A DNA stretch of 64,000 bases from Begonia masoniana (lineage: Eukaryota; Streptophyta; Magnoliopsida; Cucurbitales; Begoniaceae), in assembly GCA_022432975.1 (NCBI GenBank), contig CM039503.1, positions 50,943,259 through 51,007,258 on the forward strand, in the 5' to 3' direction. The translations under genes and the position numbers were made by a program. Shown one piece after another: positions 40,025 to 52,544 of this stretch. How positions within the stretch are numbered: position 1 is the stretch's first letter; each line of letters opens with the position of its first letter. The notes beneath the pieces were generated by a model. The model saw only the letters and a list, made by a program, of their open reading frames with translations. It searched no databases and was not told where the DNA came from.

Positions 40025-41666
40025 GATTTCAAAACGACAAATCTACTGCCTACATCATCCGTTTACTAAACGACAAGGCTACTAAAGACTTATACCGAAG
40101 ACATCTATCGATGGCTTCTACTGAAGACATCTTCCGATGGCTTCTACTGAGGATATCTTCCGATGACCTCTACTGAGGACATCTTCCGATGACGTCAGTA
40201 GGATGATTCAATCCTCCAACATCTGCTGGTGAACAAAACACTCAACATCCACCGGTGGACTTCACTCACCGATAGTTAAACTTGCAAATTTCACTCAAAT
40301 CATTCAAAACAACCTGGCCCTAAGTAACTCCTGAAATCCAAAAAATAACCATTTGAAACCAACATTTGTATCCTTATCCAATAAAAATCCCAATTTAACA
40401 ATTTGTAACAAAACCAAATCAGAATTTTCATCACAAGGGAAACTCAAGTATTCTAAAATCCTTCAGTTATTACTAACATCAAAATCCTCTACACTCCACA
40501 ACAGAACATCAGAAAATTAAACTCTAAATACAGACAGTAGTTAAACTGCCTCATCAGAACACCCAACCGTGGCATAAACGTACTCCTTCAACTTCATCTA
40601 TTCTTCGGTGCACTCGGGGAACTCACCTGTTACAGTCTCAACACCTACATCACAAAACTCATCTATTAGCCTAATGCTAAGTAAGTAAAGCAATAATGAA
40701 ATGGAATGCTGAAACATAAATTCCTAAACATGCAGTTTCTACTTTCTCATCTCAGTTGCATATGCATTCGTTTCTGATCTGATTCTCCTGTGAAATTAGA
40801 ATTTGGATCACTTCTCCCAAAGTCATACATCCTCTCTCTCGATTAAGGGGCGGATTAGTTCCCTTAACAACTGTTCAAATCCCCCTGTGAAATTGGGAGT
40901 TGGATCACTTCTCCCAAAGTCATACATCTTCTCTCTCGATTAAGGGGCGGATTAGTTCCCTTAACCACTTATCTGTTACAATCTGCTCATTCCTTACCAT
41001 GTCATTTCATGTAAATTCATTTTCGCATACTTTGAAAATATGATGCATGACATACAAACACATTCAAACAAACATAATCCTACTGTTTTGTGATGTAGAC
41101 CCGAAGGCACAAACATACTTCACTTACCTGGCTCCCTGGAAAAGTTCGGTTTCAACTACTTTGGAAGCCTTGCTCACCTAAAGTCATAAACAGAATACCA
41201 ATTAAATCTTTACTCAACCTCATCCTACACCATTCAGAAACCTAAGGAGTTAGTTTGAGACTCTGTCCTATGTGCATTCCCGATTCCTCACGAGACCTGA
41301 ACTAGCTCACCCATACGGCATTCACAAAACTCACATTTATACTCTCCCCAATCATCGATAGCTACCAGTACAGTAAGAAATCAAAATAGGGCTCACCTAT
41401 TTTGGAGAAGATTCGAGTAGAAGAATCGCCTAGAGAGCTCTGTAGCTTGAGCTGAAGACCGAAAGAGAGAAAATAGGGAATGGTGGTGGCTACAGTGCAT
41501 TAAACCCAAAACCTCTTTCCTTAAATACATTATCCACTTTTAAATTTTCAATTACTCTTATGCCCTTGCCTAGTCATCCATTAACCCTACTTTTATTATT
41601 GCCATATAAAGTGTGTCATTAATTTAAAAAGAATTGAGAATTGGTTCGATAGAACCGGGTGTTACA
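40025..41666 (-). repeat. Element B 3' LTR, proximal part
   Basis: Continues 30818 after element C. Ends GGGTGTTACA at 41666 next to a purine tract (minus strand AAGGAGGATAGAT). Lacks the hAT element seen in the 5' LTR and keeps about 130 bp near 40345-40490 that the 5' LTR has lost. Confidence 0.92.
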
Positions 41667-41701
41667 ATCTATCCTCCTTAAAAGAATTTTGTCCTCAAAA
41701 T

Positions 41702-44700
41702 TCAGTACCTGAATAATTCTAGATGTTGGTCCATCATGTCTTGCTGGCGTTCCCAGGTTGTCTCCCCAAGGTTCTGGTTGTGCCATAAGACTTTTACTAG
41801 CGGAACCTCTTTGCTGCGTAATACCTTCACTGCATAATCTAAGATCCTATTGGTTTTTCCTCGTAGGCAAGAGTATGATGAATTTCAATGTTCTGCTGTT
41901 CCACAATTTGATATGGATCCCTTATGCATTTCTTCAACATAGAAACATGGAACACAATGTGTATCCCCTCCATAAAAGTCGGTAGCTGCAACTGATAGGC
42001 TGCTCTCTCAATTCTCCTCAGAATAGTGAACGGTCCAATAAATCTGGGGTTCAACTTGCCTCTCTTCCCAAATCTCACAACTCCTTTGAATGGTGATACC
42101 TTAAGAAAAACTTCATCACCTACTTCAAACTCTAATTCTCTGCATCTTCTGTCGGCATAGCTCTTCTGTCGGCTCTGAGCTGTTAAGATTCTCTGTCGGA
42201 TGAGGGCAATCTTCTCCACTGTCTGTTGCACAATATCAGGACCAAGCAAACATGCTTCACCAACTTCGTCCCAATACAAAGGAGATCTGCATTTACGTCC
42301 ATACAATGCTTCATACGGTGTCATTCCTATTGTTGCCTGGAAACTGTTATTATAGGAAAATTCCACCAATGATAAATATTTACTCCAAGATCCTTGAAAA
42401 TCTAATATGCATGCACGGAGCATATCTTCTAAGGTCTGAATAGTTCTTTTGGATTGTCCATCTGTTTGAGGGTGAAAAGCTGTGCTAAAACTAAGCTGTG
42501 TTCCCATAGCCTTGTGTAAACTCTTCCGAAACTTAGATGTAAATCTAGAATCTCAGTCTGAAACTATGGTACATGGAACTCCATGAACCTAACAATCTCT
42601 TGCGTATACAATTCAGCAAGCTGATCCATCGAGTAAGTCATTCTCATCGGCAGAAAGTGGGCAAATTTAGTTAATCGATCAACTATCACTCAGATTGCAT
42701 CATGTCCCTTTGCTGTTCTAGGCAACCCCACAACAAAGTCCATCGCTATTTGTTCCCATTTCTATTCAGGAACTGGTAAAAGTTGCAATGTTCCTGAGGG
42801 TCTCTGATGCTCAGCTTTAATCTGCTGACAACACAAACATGATCCTATATACTCTGCCACACTCCTTTTCATACTTGGCCACCAATAATGTTGTTTAAGA
42901 TCCTTGTACATCTTTGTACTCCCAGGGTGAATAGAGAATCTAGAAGAATGTGCTTCAGAAAGAATCTCATCTCGAAGTTTTTTAATGGCAGGAACAAACC
43001 ATCTATTTCTAAACTTAAGAATTCCATCAGCAGAATAGTTAAAATCTGATTTGTCCGTAGAATCCATGCTTAACTTGTACTTGTTACACTCGTCATCATT
43101 CGTCTGAGCTTCCTTTATTTTCTCCAGAATAGTAGGCTTTAAGGTTATGACTGAAAGTATAGCTGATACACTGGATACTGCTTCTAGATTAAACCTTTGG
43201 AATTCTGACTCTAAGGCTAATGGCATATCGAAAATCATAGTTGGGGTTGATGTTGTTACTCTACTCAAAGCATCGGCAACAACATTTGCTTTGCCGGGAT
43301 GGTATTTAATCTTAAAATCATAATCCTTTACGAATTCCAACCATCGACGTTGCCTCATATTTAATTCCTTCTGTGCGAAGATGTATTTCAGACTTTTATG
43401 GTCCGAGAATATTTCACAAGTTTGTCCATACAAGTAATGCCTCCAAATCTTAAGTACAAATACCACTGCAACTAATTCTAGGTCATGTGTAGGGTAATTC
43501 TTCTCATGTGTTTTCAACTGTCTAGAAGCATAAGCTATTACCTTACCATCTTGCATCAATACATATTCAAGACCAATTTGGAAGCATCACAATAAATGCT
43601 AAATTTACCATTTTCAACAGGAAGGGTTAATATTGGGGCATTGGTCAGTTTCTGTTTCAAAGTCTGGAAACTGGACTCGCATTCCTCTGTCCATGCATAC
43701 TTAATGTTTTTCCTAGTTAACCGAGTGAGGGGTGTTGCAATCTTTGAGAATCATTCAATAAATTTCCTGTAGTATCCTGCTAACCCAAGGAAACTCCGAA
43801 TATCAGTAGCATTCTTCGGTTGGGGCCACTCCTTAACTGCATGAACCTTGGCTGGATCGACAGATATTCCATATCCAGAGATCACGTGACCAAGAAAGGG
43901 AACTCTGTCCAACCAAAACTCATATTTGGAAAACTTAGCATAAAGTTGGTGCTGTCTAAGTACTCCTAACACCAAACTCAAATGCCTTGCATGCTCATCC
44001 TTAGTATGTGAATAGATCAAGATATCATCAATAAATACTATGACAAACTTATCCAAATACTCATGAAACACCCTATTCATAAGATCCATGAGTGCTGCTG
44101 GTGCATTAGTCAATCCAAAGGACATAACCAAAAACTCATAATGTCCGTACCTTGTGCGAAAGGTAGTCTTTATGATATCTTCAGATTTAACCTTCAACTA
44201 GTAATAACCAGACCTAAGTAAGTTGGTCGAATAAATCGTCTATCCTCGGCAATGGATACTTGTTATTGACAGTTAGCTTATTTAGTTCCCGATAATCAAT
44301 GCACATCAGCATCGATCCATCCTTCTTTTTGACAAAAAGGACAGGTTCACCCCACGGTGAAAAGGTAGGGCGTATGAACCCTTTCTCCAACAGGTCCTCC
44401 AACTGCTTCTTTAATTCTTTAAGTTCTGATGGTGCTAATCTATATGGATTTTTAGACACAGGCTCAGCGCCGGGGTAAACATCTACAACGAATTCAATCT
44501 CTCTATCTGGCCGCAAACCAAGAAGGTCATCCAAAAATACTTCAGGAAAGTCTTGGACAACTAAGACATTTTGAGGATTTGCCTTTCCTACAAGTTGTGT
44601 GTCTAAAATGCTAGCTAAGAAACACAAATACTCTTCACATGGGGGAGGTCTAGTGTTAATAGAAGTCATCACAGACATTTCCTTACTCTTCTTCGAAGCT

Positions 44701-44867
44701 TGAAAGGTATGTTTCAAACTACCAGGGGGTTGGAAGCTAACTATTCCAGTCCTACAATCAATTGTGGCGTGGTGCTTAAACAACCAGTCCATTTCTAGGA
44801 TTACATCAAATCTCATTATATCCACAATAATAAGATCAGTAGGTAGACTTACGTTCCCTACTAACAC
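41702..44867 (-). pseudogene. Element B pol
   Basis: 44867-44214: end of protease domain ([18 protein letters not shown]) and start of RT ([20 protein letters not shown]). Around 44215 about 30 bp coding for FSKID are deleted and a Q codon reads TAG. 44197-43751: RT with [10 protein letters not shown] one-base deletion near 43578 shifts the frame. 43559-42762: RNase H end and integrase zinc site ([18 protein letters not shown]). 42507-41839: integrase core end ([18 protein letters not shown]) and tether; a frameshift near 41848 precedes the chromodomain-like end stopping at 41702. Several stops between 42500 and 42760. Non-functional. Confidence 0.88.
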
Positions 44868-46138
44868 ATCACTTGGTTAGAGTGCATGCATTCACCAGAG
44901 GGTAATGCAACATTAAACACATGCATGGAAGGGGTAAACTGTACATCTAACTTAACAGCAAATGCAGATGCTATAAATGAATGCGTTGCACCAGAATCTA
45001 TTAAAGTAAAAGGAGGCACAGAGTTGATCAATATAGTACCTGACACAACAACGGGCTGTTCCTCACCCGACTCCATCATGGAGAATATCCTCGGTTTAAT
45101 CGTAGCAGGGCCACTCTTAGAAGCTGGGCAGTCTCTGCTAATATGGCCGACCTTGTTACAATTGTATCATCTGGTGATTCTAGGCTTCGGGTATTCTTTG
45201 AACGTGTGTCCAACCTCCTCACAGTTGAAACACTTCTCAAAGCCCAATCTACACACGCCCGGGTGGTTCTTCAATCACTTAGGACACTGGGGAAATTTCC
45301 TGGTATTCTGTATTTTCCCTCCTGTTCCTTGGCTATTCTGGCCTTCATTAGGCCTCTTCATTCCTCTTTGTTAGTGTGGCTGAATAAACTTTTGTGGGAC
45401 CTCCTTTGGTCCAGCACACTTCCTTTCAGCTTCTTCCACTTCCAGAGCAGTGGACACAACTTCGCTGAATGTCAAACCTTTAATACCACAAAATTTAACT
45501 CCTCGGTAAATTTTTGGCTTCAGTCCATGCACAAATTTGAACACCTTATCCTCATCCTTGTGAGCAAAATGTCCAGCAAACCTGGACAGGGACTCAAATT
45601 GCCTACTGTACTCGGCCACAGACTCTGTCTGCTTCAAGTTCAGAAACTTCAACTTCTTCGCGGTTTGGACAGTGCTATTAAAATACTTCTCATAGAAAAT
45701 GTCCTTGAATTGTGACCAAGGCATTGCCAAAACATCAGTGGTGGTCTCTATTGTTTCCCACCAAAGTTGAGCATCACCAGCTAAATGAAATGTTGCCAAC
45801 GTGACCTTGTCTCCTTCTCCAATGTTGGCGCACCTAAACATACTCTCAATCTTCCTAAGCCACCCTTCAGCAATAACCGGATCGGATGACTGTCCATCAA
45901 ACGTGGGTGGTCTTAGTCTCTGGAATCTATCTCCAGAATGTTCATTGCTAGAACCCGAGTTGGCACTTCCTTGTACTTCTCGGTTCAACAGTACTCCTAG
46001 TTGATCAGACTGTTGGCGCACTAAATCTGTTTGCTGACGCACCAAATCTGCCAGCTGCCTAATCACACTAGGCTCCTCATCACCTCTCAAATTTGGCATT
46101 TCCCTTGGCACTCTAGGTCTTCCTGGGCGTCTGGCCAC
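44861..46138 (-). pseudogene. Element B gag and protease start
   Basis: 46138-45371 encodes a 255-residue gag. The first codon is GTG where the left-arm copy has ATG; the Q that is TAG in the left arm is intact here. It carries LVRQQ(T/S)D repeats and the gag core AQLWWETIET. After a stop near 45371, decayed zinc knuckles (CFNCEEVGHTFKE) follow, then 45079-44861 with protease LIDSGATHSF, active-site motif intact. The part above 45606 belongs to the right inverted-repeat arm. Confidence 0.88.
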
Positions 46139-46278
46139 TATACTAAATTCTTGTACAGGGTTAATTATACTCTTAAGTATCTAATAGCTAAGGTTAACAT
46201 AAACACTTACAGTTATTGAAGTAATTCCATGTGACGATTGACACTGATGAGGAATTTTTTGAACGGTTTAACTGAATG

Positions 46279-46290
46279 GCTCTGATACCA
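46279..46290 (-). promoter_or_regulatory. Element B primer-binding site (tRNA-iMet)
   Basis: TGGTATCAGAGC on the minus strand, three bases from the LTR. Confidence 0.9.
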
Positions 46291-46293
46291 TAC

Positions 46294-49242
46294 TGTAACG
46301 CCCCGAATTATATAAACCCGGTTCGCTACACCAGATACTGAACCGAACTATGACTTTCTGATAAAATTTTAAAATTTCATTCAATGATCAAGATTTGACT
46401 CTTAAAACGTTAAAACTTGCAGCGGAAAAATCATCGTATAGAAACAATATTTATTAAATAGTTAAAATATTCAAGACAGTTGGTTAAAAGAGAAAAGAGA
46501 AAACAGACCACGTCAACCGATCACTAAACGACAAAAGTCTTTACTCACAAGACAAAACAGAACACATCGACCGATCACTAAACGATAAACATTCTCAGCC
46601 TACATCTACCGATAGAACAAACTACGTCTTCCTGTCACTAGACGACAAAAGTCCTCAATTAACATCTACCGATAAACTACATCTGCCGATTTCAAAATGA
46701 CAAATCTACTGCCTACATCATCCATTTACTAAACCACAAGACTATTAAAGACTTATACCGAAGACATCTACCGATGGCTTCTACTGAAGACATCTACCGA
46801 TGGCTTCTACTGAAGACATCTTCCGATGGCTTCTACTGAGGATTAGGGGTGTGCAAACGGAACCGGAACCGATGAAATAGGTTCGGTTTGGATCGGTTTT
46901 GAGACCTTGAAAACCGGACTTCGGTTTGGCATTGGTCAAAACTGACTAAATCGGTTCGGTTATCGGTTTGGATCGGTGAAACTGATCCAAACCGAACCGA
47001 ACCGAACCGTTGCTGCTTAAAATTTACTGAAGAGCGAAGCGAATTAGCGAACTGCGAAGACCTAAATAACGATTCTTCACTGGACCACAACCACTCTTCC
47101 AGAGTTCCAGACTCAACTGATATTCCGAGCCTTGTTCAAGCGTATCGAACCCCGTCAATGGCAGAGATGCTTACCCGGTCTCAGGCTATGCTGCTTGGGA
47201 GCCTCCCATCATCTCAGAGTCTTCTTCAACCCTTGTTGCCTCATGGGTAACAACCAAAGCCGAGATAATCTTTAGGTATAAACTTGCTGTTGTTGTTTAC
47301 CTTGTTTTCACGTTTGGGAGATGGGATAAATCAGAGGCAGAGGGCGTAAAGGAGGGGAGTTTTTGGGTGTCCATTTTAGCTTTTTCTTGTAATATGTAAA
47401 AATAAAAAATAAATGGGAAAGGAAGCTTGCTCTGCTCTGCTATAACATCGTCGTCTCTTTTTTCTCTGCAAAGATTTGATTGGACGAATAAAAAAAGGAG
47501 AAGACAGAAGAAAATAGCTCAATATTTGGCAAACACAGAGGGGGAGGCACCATCCATTTGGATGGCTTTCAAGACTCCATTTTTTTTTTAGTAAAATGAC
47601 AGCGTTTTGGCTTTTCACTGTCTTTTCTGTGGCAGTTATCTTTTCACTGTCTTTGATTTCACATCACCTAAAATTTAAATGCACGTTATTTAATTTTTTA
47701 GAAAATAAATTGTAGAACCGAAACCGAACCGAAATTTTTGGTTCGGTTTAGGTTTGGTTTTGGTATGTTAAAGGTTCGGTTTCGGTTTGATAAATTCAAA
47801 ACCGAAACCGATTGGTTCGGTTTGATTTCTCTCCAAAACCGAACCGAAACCGGTTTTGTACACCCCTACTGAGGATATCTTCCGATGACCTCTACTGAGG
47901 ACATCTTCCGATGACGTCAGTCGGATGATTCAATCCTCCAACATCTGCCGGTGGACAAAACACTCAACATCCACCGGTGGACTTCACTCACCGATAGTTG
48001 AACTTGCAAATTTCACTCAAATCATTCAAAACAACCTGACCCTAAGTAACTCCTGAAATCCAACAAATAACCAATAACAGAACATCAGAAAATTAAACTC
48101 CACATACAGACAGTAGTTAAACCGCCTCATCAGAACACCCAACCGTGGCATAGACGTACTCCTTCAACTTCATCTATTCTTCGGTGCACTCGGGGAACTC
48201 ACCTGTTACAGTCTCAGCACCTACATCACAAAACTCATCTATTAGCTTAATGCTAAGTAAGTAAAGCAATAATGAAATGGAATGCTGAAACATAAATTCC
48301 TAAACATGCAGTTTCTACTTTCTCATCTCAGTTGCATATGCATTCGTTTCTGATCTGATCCCCCTGTGAAATTAGAAGTTGGATCACTTCTCCCAAAGTC
48401 ATACATCCTCTCTCTAGATTAAGGGGCGGATTAGTTCCCTTAACAACTGTTCAGATCCCCTTGTGAAATTGGGAGTTGGATCACTTCTCCCAAAGTCATA
48501 CATCCTCTCCCTAGATTAAGGGGAAGATTAGTTCCCTTAACCAATTATCTGTTACAATCTGTTCATTCCTTACCATGTCATTTCATGTAAATTCATTTTC
48601 GCATACTTTCAAAATATGATGCATGACATACAAACACATTCAAACAAACATAATCCTACTATTTTGTGATGTAGACCCGAAGGTACAAGCATACTTCACT
48701 TACCTGGCTCCCTGGAAAAGTTCGGTTTCAACTACTTTGGAAGCCTTGCTCACCTAAAGTCATAAACAGAATACCAATTAAATCTTCACTCAACCTCATC
48801 CTACACCATTCAGAAACCTAAGGAGTTAGTTTGAGACTCTGTCCTATGCTCATTCCCGATTCCTCACGAGACCCGAACTAGCTCACCCATACGGCATTCA
48901 CAAAACTCACATTTATACTCTCCCCAATCATCGATAGCTACCAGTACAGCAAGAAATCGAAATAGGGCTCACCTAGTTTGGAGAAGATTCGAGTAGAAGA
49001 ATCGCCTAAAGAGCTCTGCAGCTTGAGCTGAAGACCGAAAGAGAGAAAATAGGGAATGGTGGCGGCTACAGTGCATTAAACCCAAAACCTCTTTCCTTAA
49101 ATACGTTATCCACTTTTAAATTTCCAATTACTCTTATGCCCTTGCCTAGTCATCCATTAACCCTACTTTTATTATTGCCATATAAAGTGTGCCATTAATT
49201 TAAAAAGAATTGAGAATTGGTTCGATAGAACCGGGTGTTACA
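46294..49242 (-). repeat. Element B 5' LTR (right arm)
   Basis: TGTAACGCC at 46294 to GGGTGTTACA at 49242, including a 1025-bp hAT element plus its duplicated target. Contains CCGAT-type repeats at 46640-46830 and a doubled segment at 48366-48540. Confidence 0.93.
46844..47868. mobile_element. hAT-type non-autonomous element (right arm)
   Basis: Same element as 25331-26325, with perfect 8-bp target duplication CTGAGGAT (46836-46843, 47869-47876). It is 30 bp longer through an extra piece near 47695-47735. It is absent from the B 3' LTR, so it inserted after B integrated and before the inverted duplication. Confidence 0.87.
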
Positions 49243-49247
49243 GATTC

Positions 49248-49960
49248 TGACCATGTTCGAGATTATCCGAAAGTGCTTGATGACTCACATCGTGAAGAAA
49301 TTTGAGAAGACGGTCCAATCAACCGACGTCTTGTGTCCCAAGATAAGAAAAAAGCTTGATAAGCTAACGAGTGCATCTGGAAATTGGAATGCAACGTTTG
49401 TGGGAACTGCTCGATTTCAGGTCAGCAGCAGATACGAATAATTCATTGTCGACATGAATTTATATGTGTGCAACTATACCAGGTGGGAGCTTACAGGAAT
49501 CTCTTATATCCATTCCATTCCTTGCATGTTCTGGATGAGAGTAGCGCTGGAAAATTACGTGCATGCATGCTCTCACAGGACAAAATATCTGTAGATGTAC
49601 TCACACTATATTCGTTCCATTAGCGGCCAACTAATGTGGTCACTTGTAATAGGGCTGAACATAATTCTCTCACCCAAAAGAAAGCGCCAATCTAGTAGGC
49701 TGAAGAAGACGAGTGCAAGATGCTGAAGAGCCGTCAAGCTCGAGAATTAGTAAGAGGTACTCCACTCTACGGTGTCGTATATGTCGGCAGCAGGGGCATA
49801 ATACTCGCACTTGTCCTAAACGGGGATCAACTTCAGGCGCAGCTACGCAAGACACATTCATGGGCTTCAACACATTTGACTGGAAGCAGGAATCTTCGAC
49901 ATGCGGCTGTGGCAGAAATTGTTGAATTTTTTGTTGGTGGAGAAACGAGTCATTCATTTT
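49248..49960 (+). pseudogene. MULE transposase, C-terminal part (right arm)
   Basis: Continues from 30424 (KGKLI / LTMFEIIRKC). LCPKIRKKLDKLTSASGNWN, a degenerate SWIM segment, and the knuckle CRICRQQGHNTRTCPKRG (49770-49825, shifted frame). Stops at 49438 and later. The overlapping open frame 49720-50022 is a shadow. Confidence 0.85.
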
Positions 49961-50094
49961 ATTTATTTATTTATTCTTTAATTATTAATTTAATTTTTTT
50001 AAGGTACCATTTATTAATTTAATTTTGAAAAGTAATTGAAATTGTAATTATTTATTTTAGTTTATTGAAATTGCAATTAATTGTATACACTAAA

Positions 50095-50460
50095 TTACGT
50101 TGGTGGGTCGTCGTCGTCGTCTTTGGGGTCGTTCGCCATCCAATTCTGGACACTTGCATCTAGTCTATCGACTTTGTCTATGAGGTGCTGGGTGTCCTGT
50201 TGCTAAGTCTACTGTATCTTCAGTACTTGCTGCAGGTGCTACTGGGTCGCCTGCTGCATTTGATACATCTATTGGTACTGTGTATGCTACATATGCTGCA
50301 TCTGAGTTATCTGCTGCAGGTGCGTCTTCTGCATCTGATACAGCTGCTACAGATACTGCCTCGTACCACATTCCACTAGCCTCATCTTCTTCCTGGGGGC
50401 CAATAGCGGCGATGTGGTCTCCTCCATCGGCACTGCTCGAGAGGTGAATGTCCTCTGATC
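50095..50460 (-). pseudogene. Q-rich relic convergent with MULE transposase (right arm)
   Basis: Inverted copy of 22735-23104 with the same TAG-for-CAG stops, so these stops predate the duplication. Ends WMANDPK, DDDDD, PPT. Confidence 0.55.
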
Positions 50461-50589
50461 GCTAAATCTGTTGAGATAATAAAGTAATAAAAAATTAAAA
50501 ATAAAGTAATATGTATTCCAATAAAATTGAAAATATATGGAAAGATATAAGAATTAAATTGAAATTGTCTTTTAGATAGAAACAACTAA

Positions 50590-50807
50590 TTTTTTTTTTT
50601 TGCATAAAATGTAATAATAACAAAAATCATAAGTTAATTAAAATAAAAAATAATTAATATATAGAAATTTATTATAATATTCTTACGTCAATATAATAAA
50701 AAAATTACAAAAATAAAGATCATATAATTGATTAAAACAAAATAAAATATAAAAAAATTAAAACAAAATTAATTAAATCAAAAAATTAAATAGTTGAAAG
50801 TACTGAT
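50590..50807. repeat. MULE terminal inverted repeat, 3' end (right arm)
   Basis: Inverted match to 27553-27760; identical in content to 22394-22610 of the left arm. Confidence 0.65.
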
Positions 50808-51366
50808 AAAGATAATTTCTAGGAAAGATTTCTCTTGATAATCTACTTAGACAGAATTTTCTTTCTAAATAAGTTTTCAGGAAAAGCTGAAGGGTCACTA
50901 ACGGTCCACTTAAATTCCAGTCTCCTAGATATAACTTACTTACACAGTACAATCACACTACTTAATAAGCAGTACGAGAAATGATAACAGATAGGATTCA
51001 ATTAACTACAGTATGCTAGATAAATTTGTAATTAAAAAAACATACTTCATACCTTGTTAGTGAACGCGGAGAAATATCGTCGAAAAGACCAAAAAATCGT
51101 CGCTTATATAGAGAAAAATATTAAAATATTAACAAATACAAAAAATTAAAATATCAATATTATTTTAAATTTTTTAAAATAAATGATTAAATTAAAAAAA
51201 AAGTCATTACTATTATTATAAAAATAATGAATTAAAAACTACAAACAGATATTCACTGTACTTTTAATTATGAATTGTAACATAATATACATGTTTATGT
51301 ACATAGATTATAATATAATATAGTTCTCTAATTACTAGGATTCAGATTTAAGGTTATTTTTTATTT
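50808..51366 (-). other. AT-rich flank at MULE end (right arm)
   Basis: Mirror of 21835-22393; no gene seen. Confidence 0.35.
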
Positions 51367-52019
51367 GGTAATTAACAAAAAAAAAAATCTTTAATCTATA
51401 AGGCCAATAACAAACTTACCATTAACAAACTTACCATTAAACTATATTTGTTAACAAGATCACCCTTAAATTATAGGCGTTGGAGACAGTTCGTTGGAGT
51501 GAGAGGGTGAGAGTAAGAGGAAATCGCAACCTTTGAAGCCTACAATCGTTGAAGGAGATAGGGAACATGTGAAGAAATCGCTTAGAATTAGGCCGCTATG
51601 CCCTAATTCCTTCTATAATGTGCGTGAAGCAGGATTCCGCTCTTCGTCAGCAAGATCCCGCGCTGTCTTTGGAGCGTGATCTCGATCCAAAGCAGTGTGT
51701 ACGCTATCTCTGGAGTGGGATCTTGCCCTTCTGCAGCTGAATGACGCTAAAAAATAGTGCAATTGACACTACAGTAAAAAAAAATGAGCGGCATTCTACA
51801 GTTGAGGAGCGGGCTCCAACTCCAGCGCTAAAACTCAAGAAGCGGGATCCCGCTCTTCAACACGGGGCTCCTGCATGACTAAATTTTAATAGACATATGG
51901 ATGACAATGGTTTTTTTTGTTAACAGACCATAATTTAAGAGTGATCTTGTTAACAAACATAGCTTGAGGGTGAATTTGTTAATAATCTTATAGTTTAAAG
52001 ATTTTTTTTGTTAATTACC
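51367..52019. mobile_element. Small non-autonomous TIR transposon (right arm)
   Basis: Inverted copy of 21183-21834, same terminal repeats and the same internal TIR duplication. Confidence 0.7.
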
Positions 52020-52292
52020 TTTTTTTTTTTTAATTTTATGATAATGTTTCAATGAAGTACAAAGAAAGAGCAAATCTACTTTGTCACATTAATTTATCAA
52101 CTTTACATGACATGTAGCTGTCGAGAATTGGCCAACGTCCAACTTTTTTATTAACGACAGTTTCCGAAACTGACGCCAAAAATTTCGAAATCTTACTAAC
52201 AATTGTAAAACCCATTTGGAATTTAACCCCAATGGGCCAAAAAACACAGAGAAACAGTACCATAGAGATGAGAGAGAGAGAAACAAGTGTTT

Positions 52293-52493
52293 TTAGTCAT
52301 CTCCATGAATGTACCAGCACAAGAGCAGGGTAGCACAGCGACGAAGAAGATATACCCTAGCTCTTTGCTCTTTCACTAAGGAAGCACACTTGGAGGTAAA
52401 TCCATGGCTGCTCTTTCTCCTTCTCTTCTCACAGTTTCTGTAAACCCACTCACTCTCTCCCCCGAGTTGATCGTCGGCAGCAGCCATAGCCAT
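52293..52493 (-). CDS. DVL/ROTUNDIFOLIA-like small polypeptide (right arm)
   Basis: 66 residues, same protein as 20711-20911 with KCASLVKEQRARVYLLRRC and the LLCWY end. Intact start, stop and TATA box. The two genes point towards each other across about 31 kb. Because flanking arm DNA has SNPs and indels while the protein is unchanged, both could be functional; expression is unknown. Confidence 0.86.
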   Translation of the reverse strand: MAMAAADDQLGGESEWVYRNCEKRRRKSSHGFTSKCASLVKEQRARVYLLRRCATLLLCWYIHGDD

Positions 52494-52528
52494 GCTTGCT
52501 CTGCAGAAGAACCAGAAGAAGATGAAGC

Positions 52529-52536
52529 TTTATATA
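52529..52536 (-). promoter_or_regulatory. TATA box of DVL-like gene (right arm)
   Basis: TATATAAA on the minus strand, 36 bases upstream of the ATG at 52493. Confidence 0.65.
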
Positions 52537-52544
52537 GCCTTTCA

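Larger units (their letters stand above)
30425..49242 (-). mobile_element. Ty3/gypsy element B (with nested elements)
   Basis: 3' LTR on the left (30425-30818 plus 40025-41666), 5' LTR on the right (46294-49242). Perfect 5-bp target duplication GATTC (30420-30424, 49243-49247) inside the MULE transposase. gag-pol on the minus strand, 46138 down to 41702. The 3' LTR is interrupted by complete element C; the 5' LTR contains a hAT element and lacks about 130 bp (the stretch near 40345-40490 of the 3' LTR). Without insertions it would be about 8.6 kb. Its pol type suggests a Tekay-like chromovirus, an inference from the C-terminus shared with C. Confidence 0.93.
27553..50807 (+). mobile_element. 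MuDR-like transposon (MULE) split by nested elements
   Basis: Terminal repeats at 27553-27760 and (inverted) 50590-50807 enclose a transposase pseudogene in three pieces (27828-28563, 29714-30424, 49248-49960) and a convergent Q-rich relic. It is split by a MITE (28564-29705) and by gypsy element B (30425-49242). At both splits the transposase reading resumes in register after removing the insertion and one target copy. The outer left end is lost at the duplication junction. The outer right end may reach about 51090. Confidence 0.75.
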
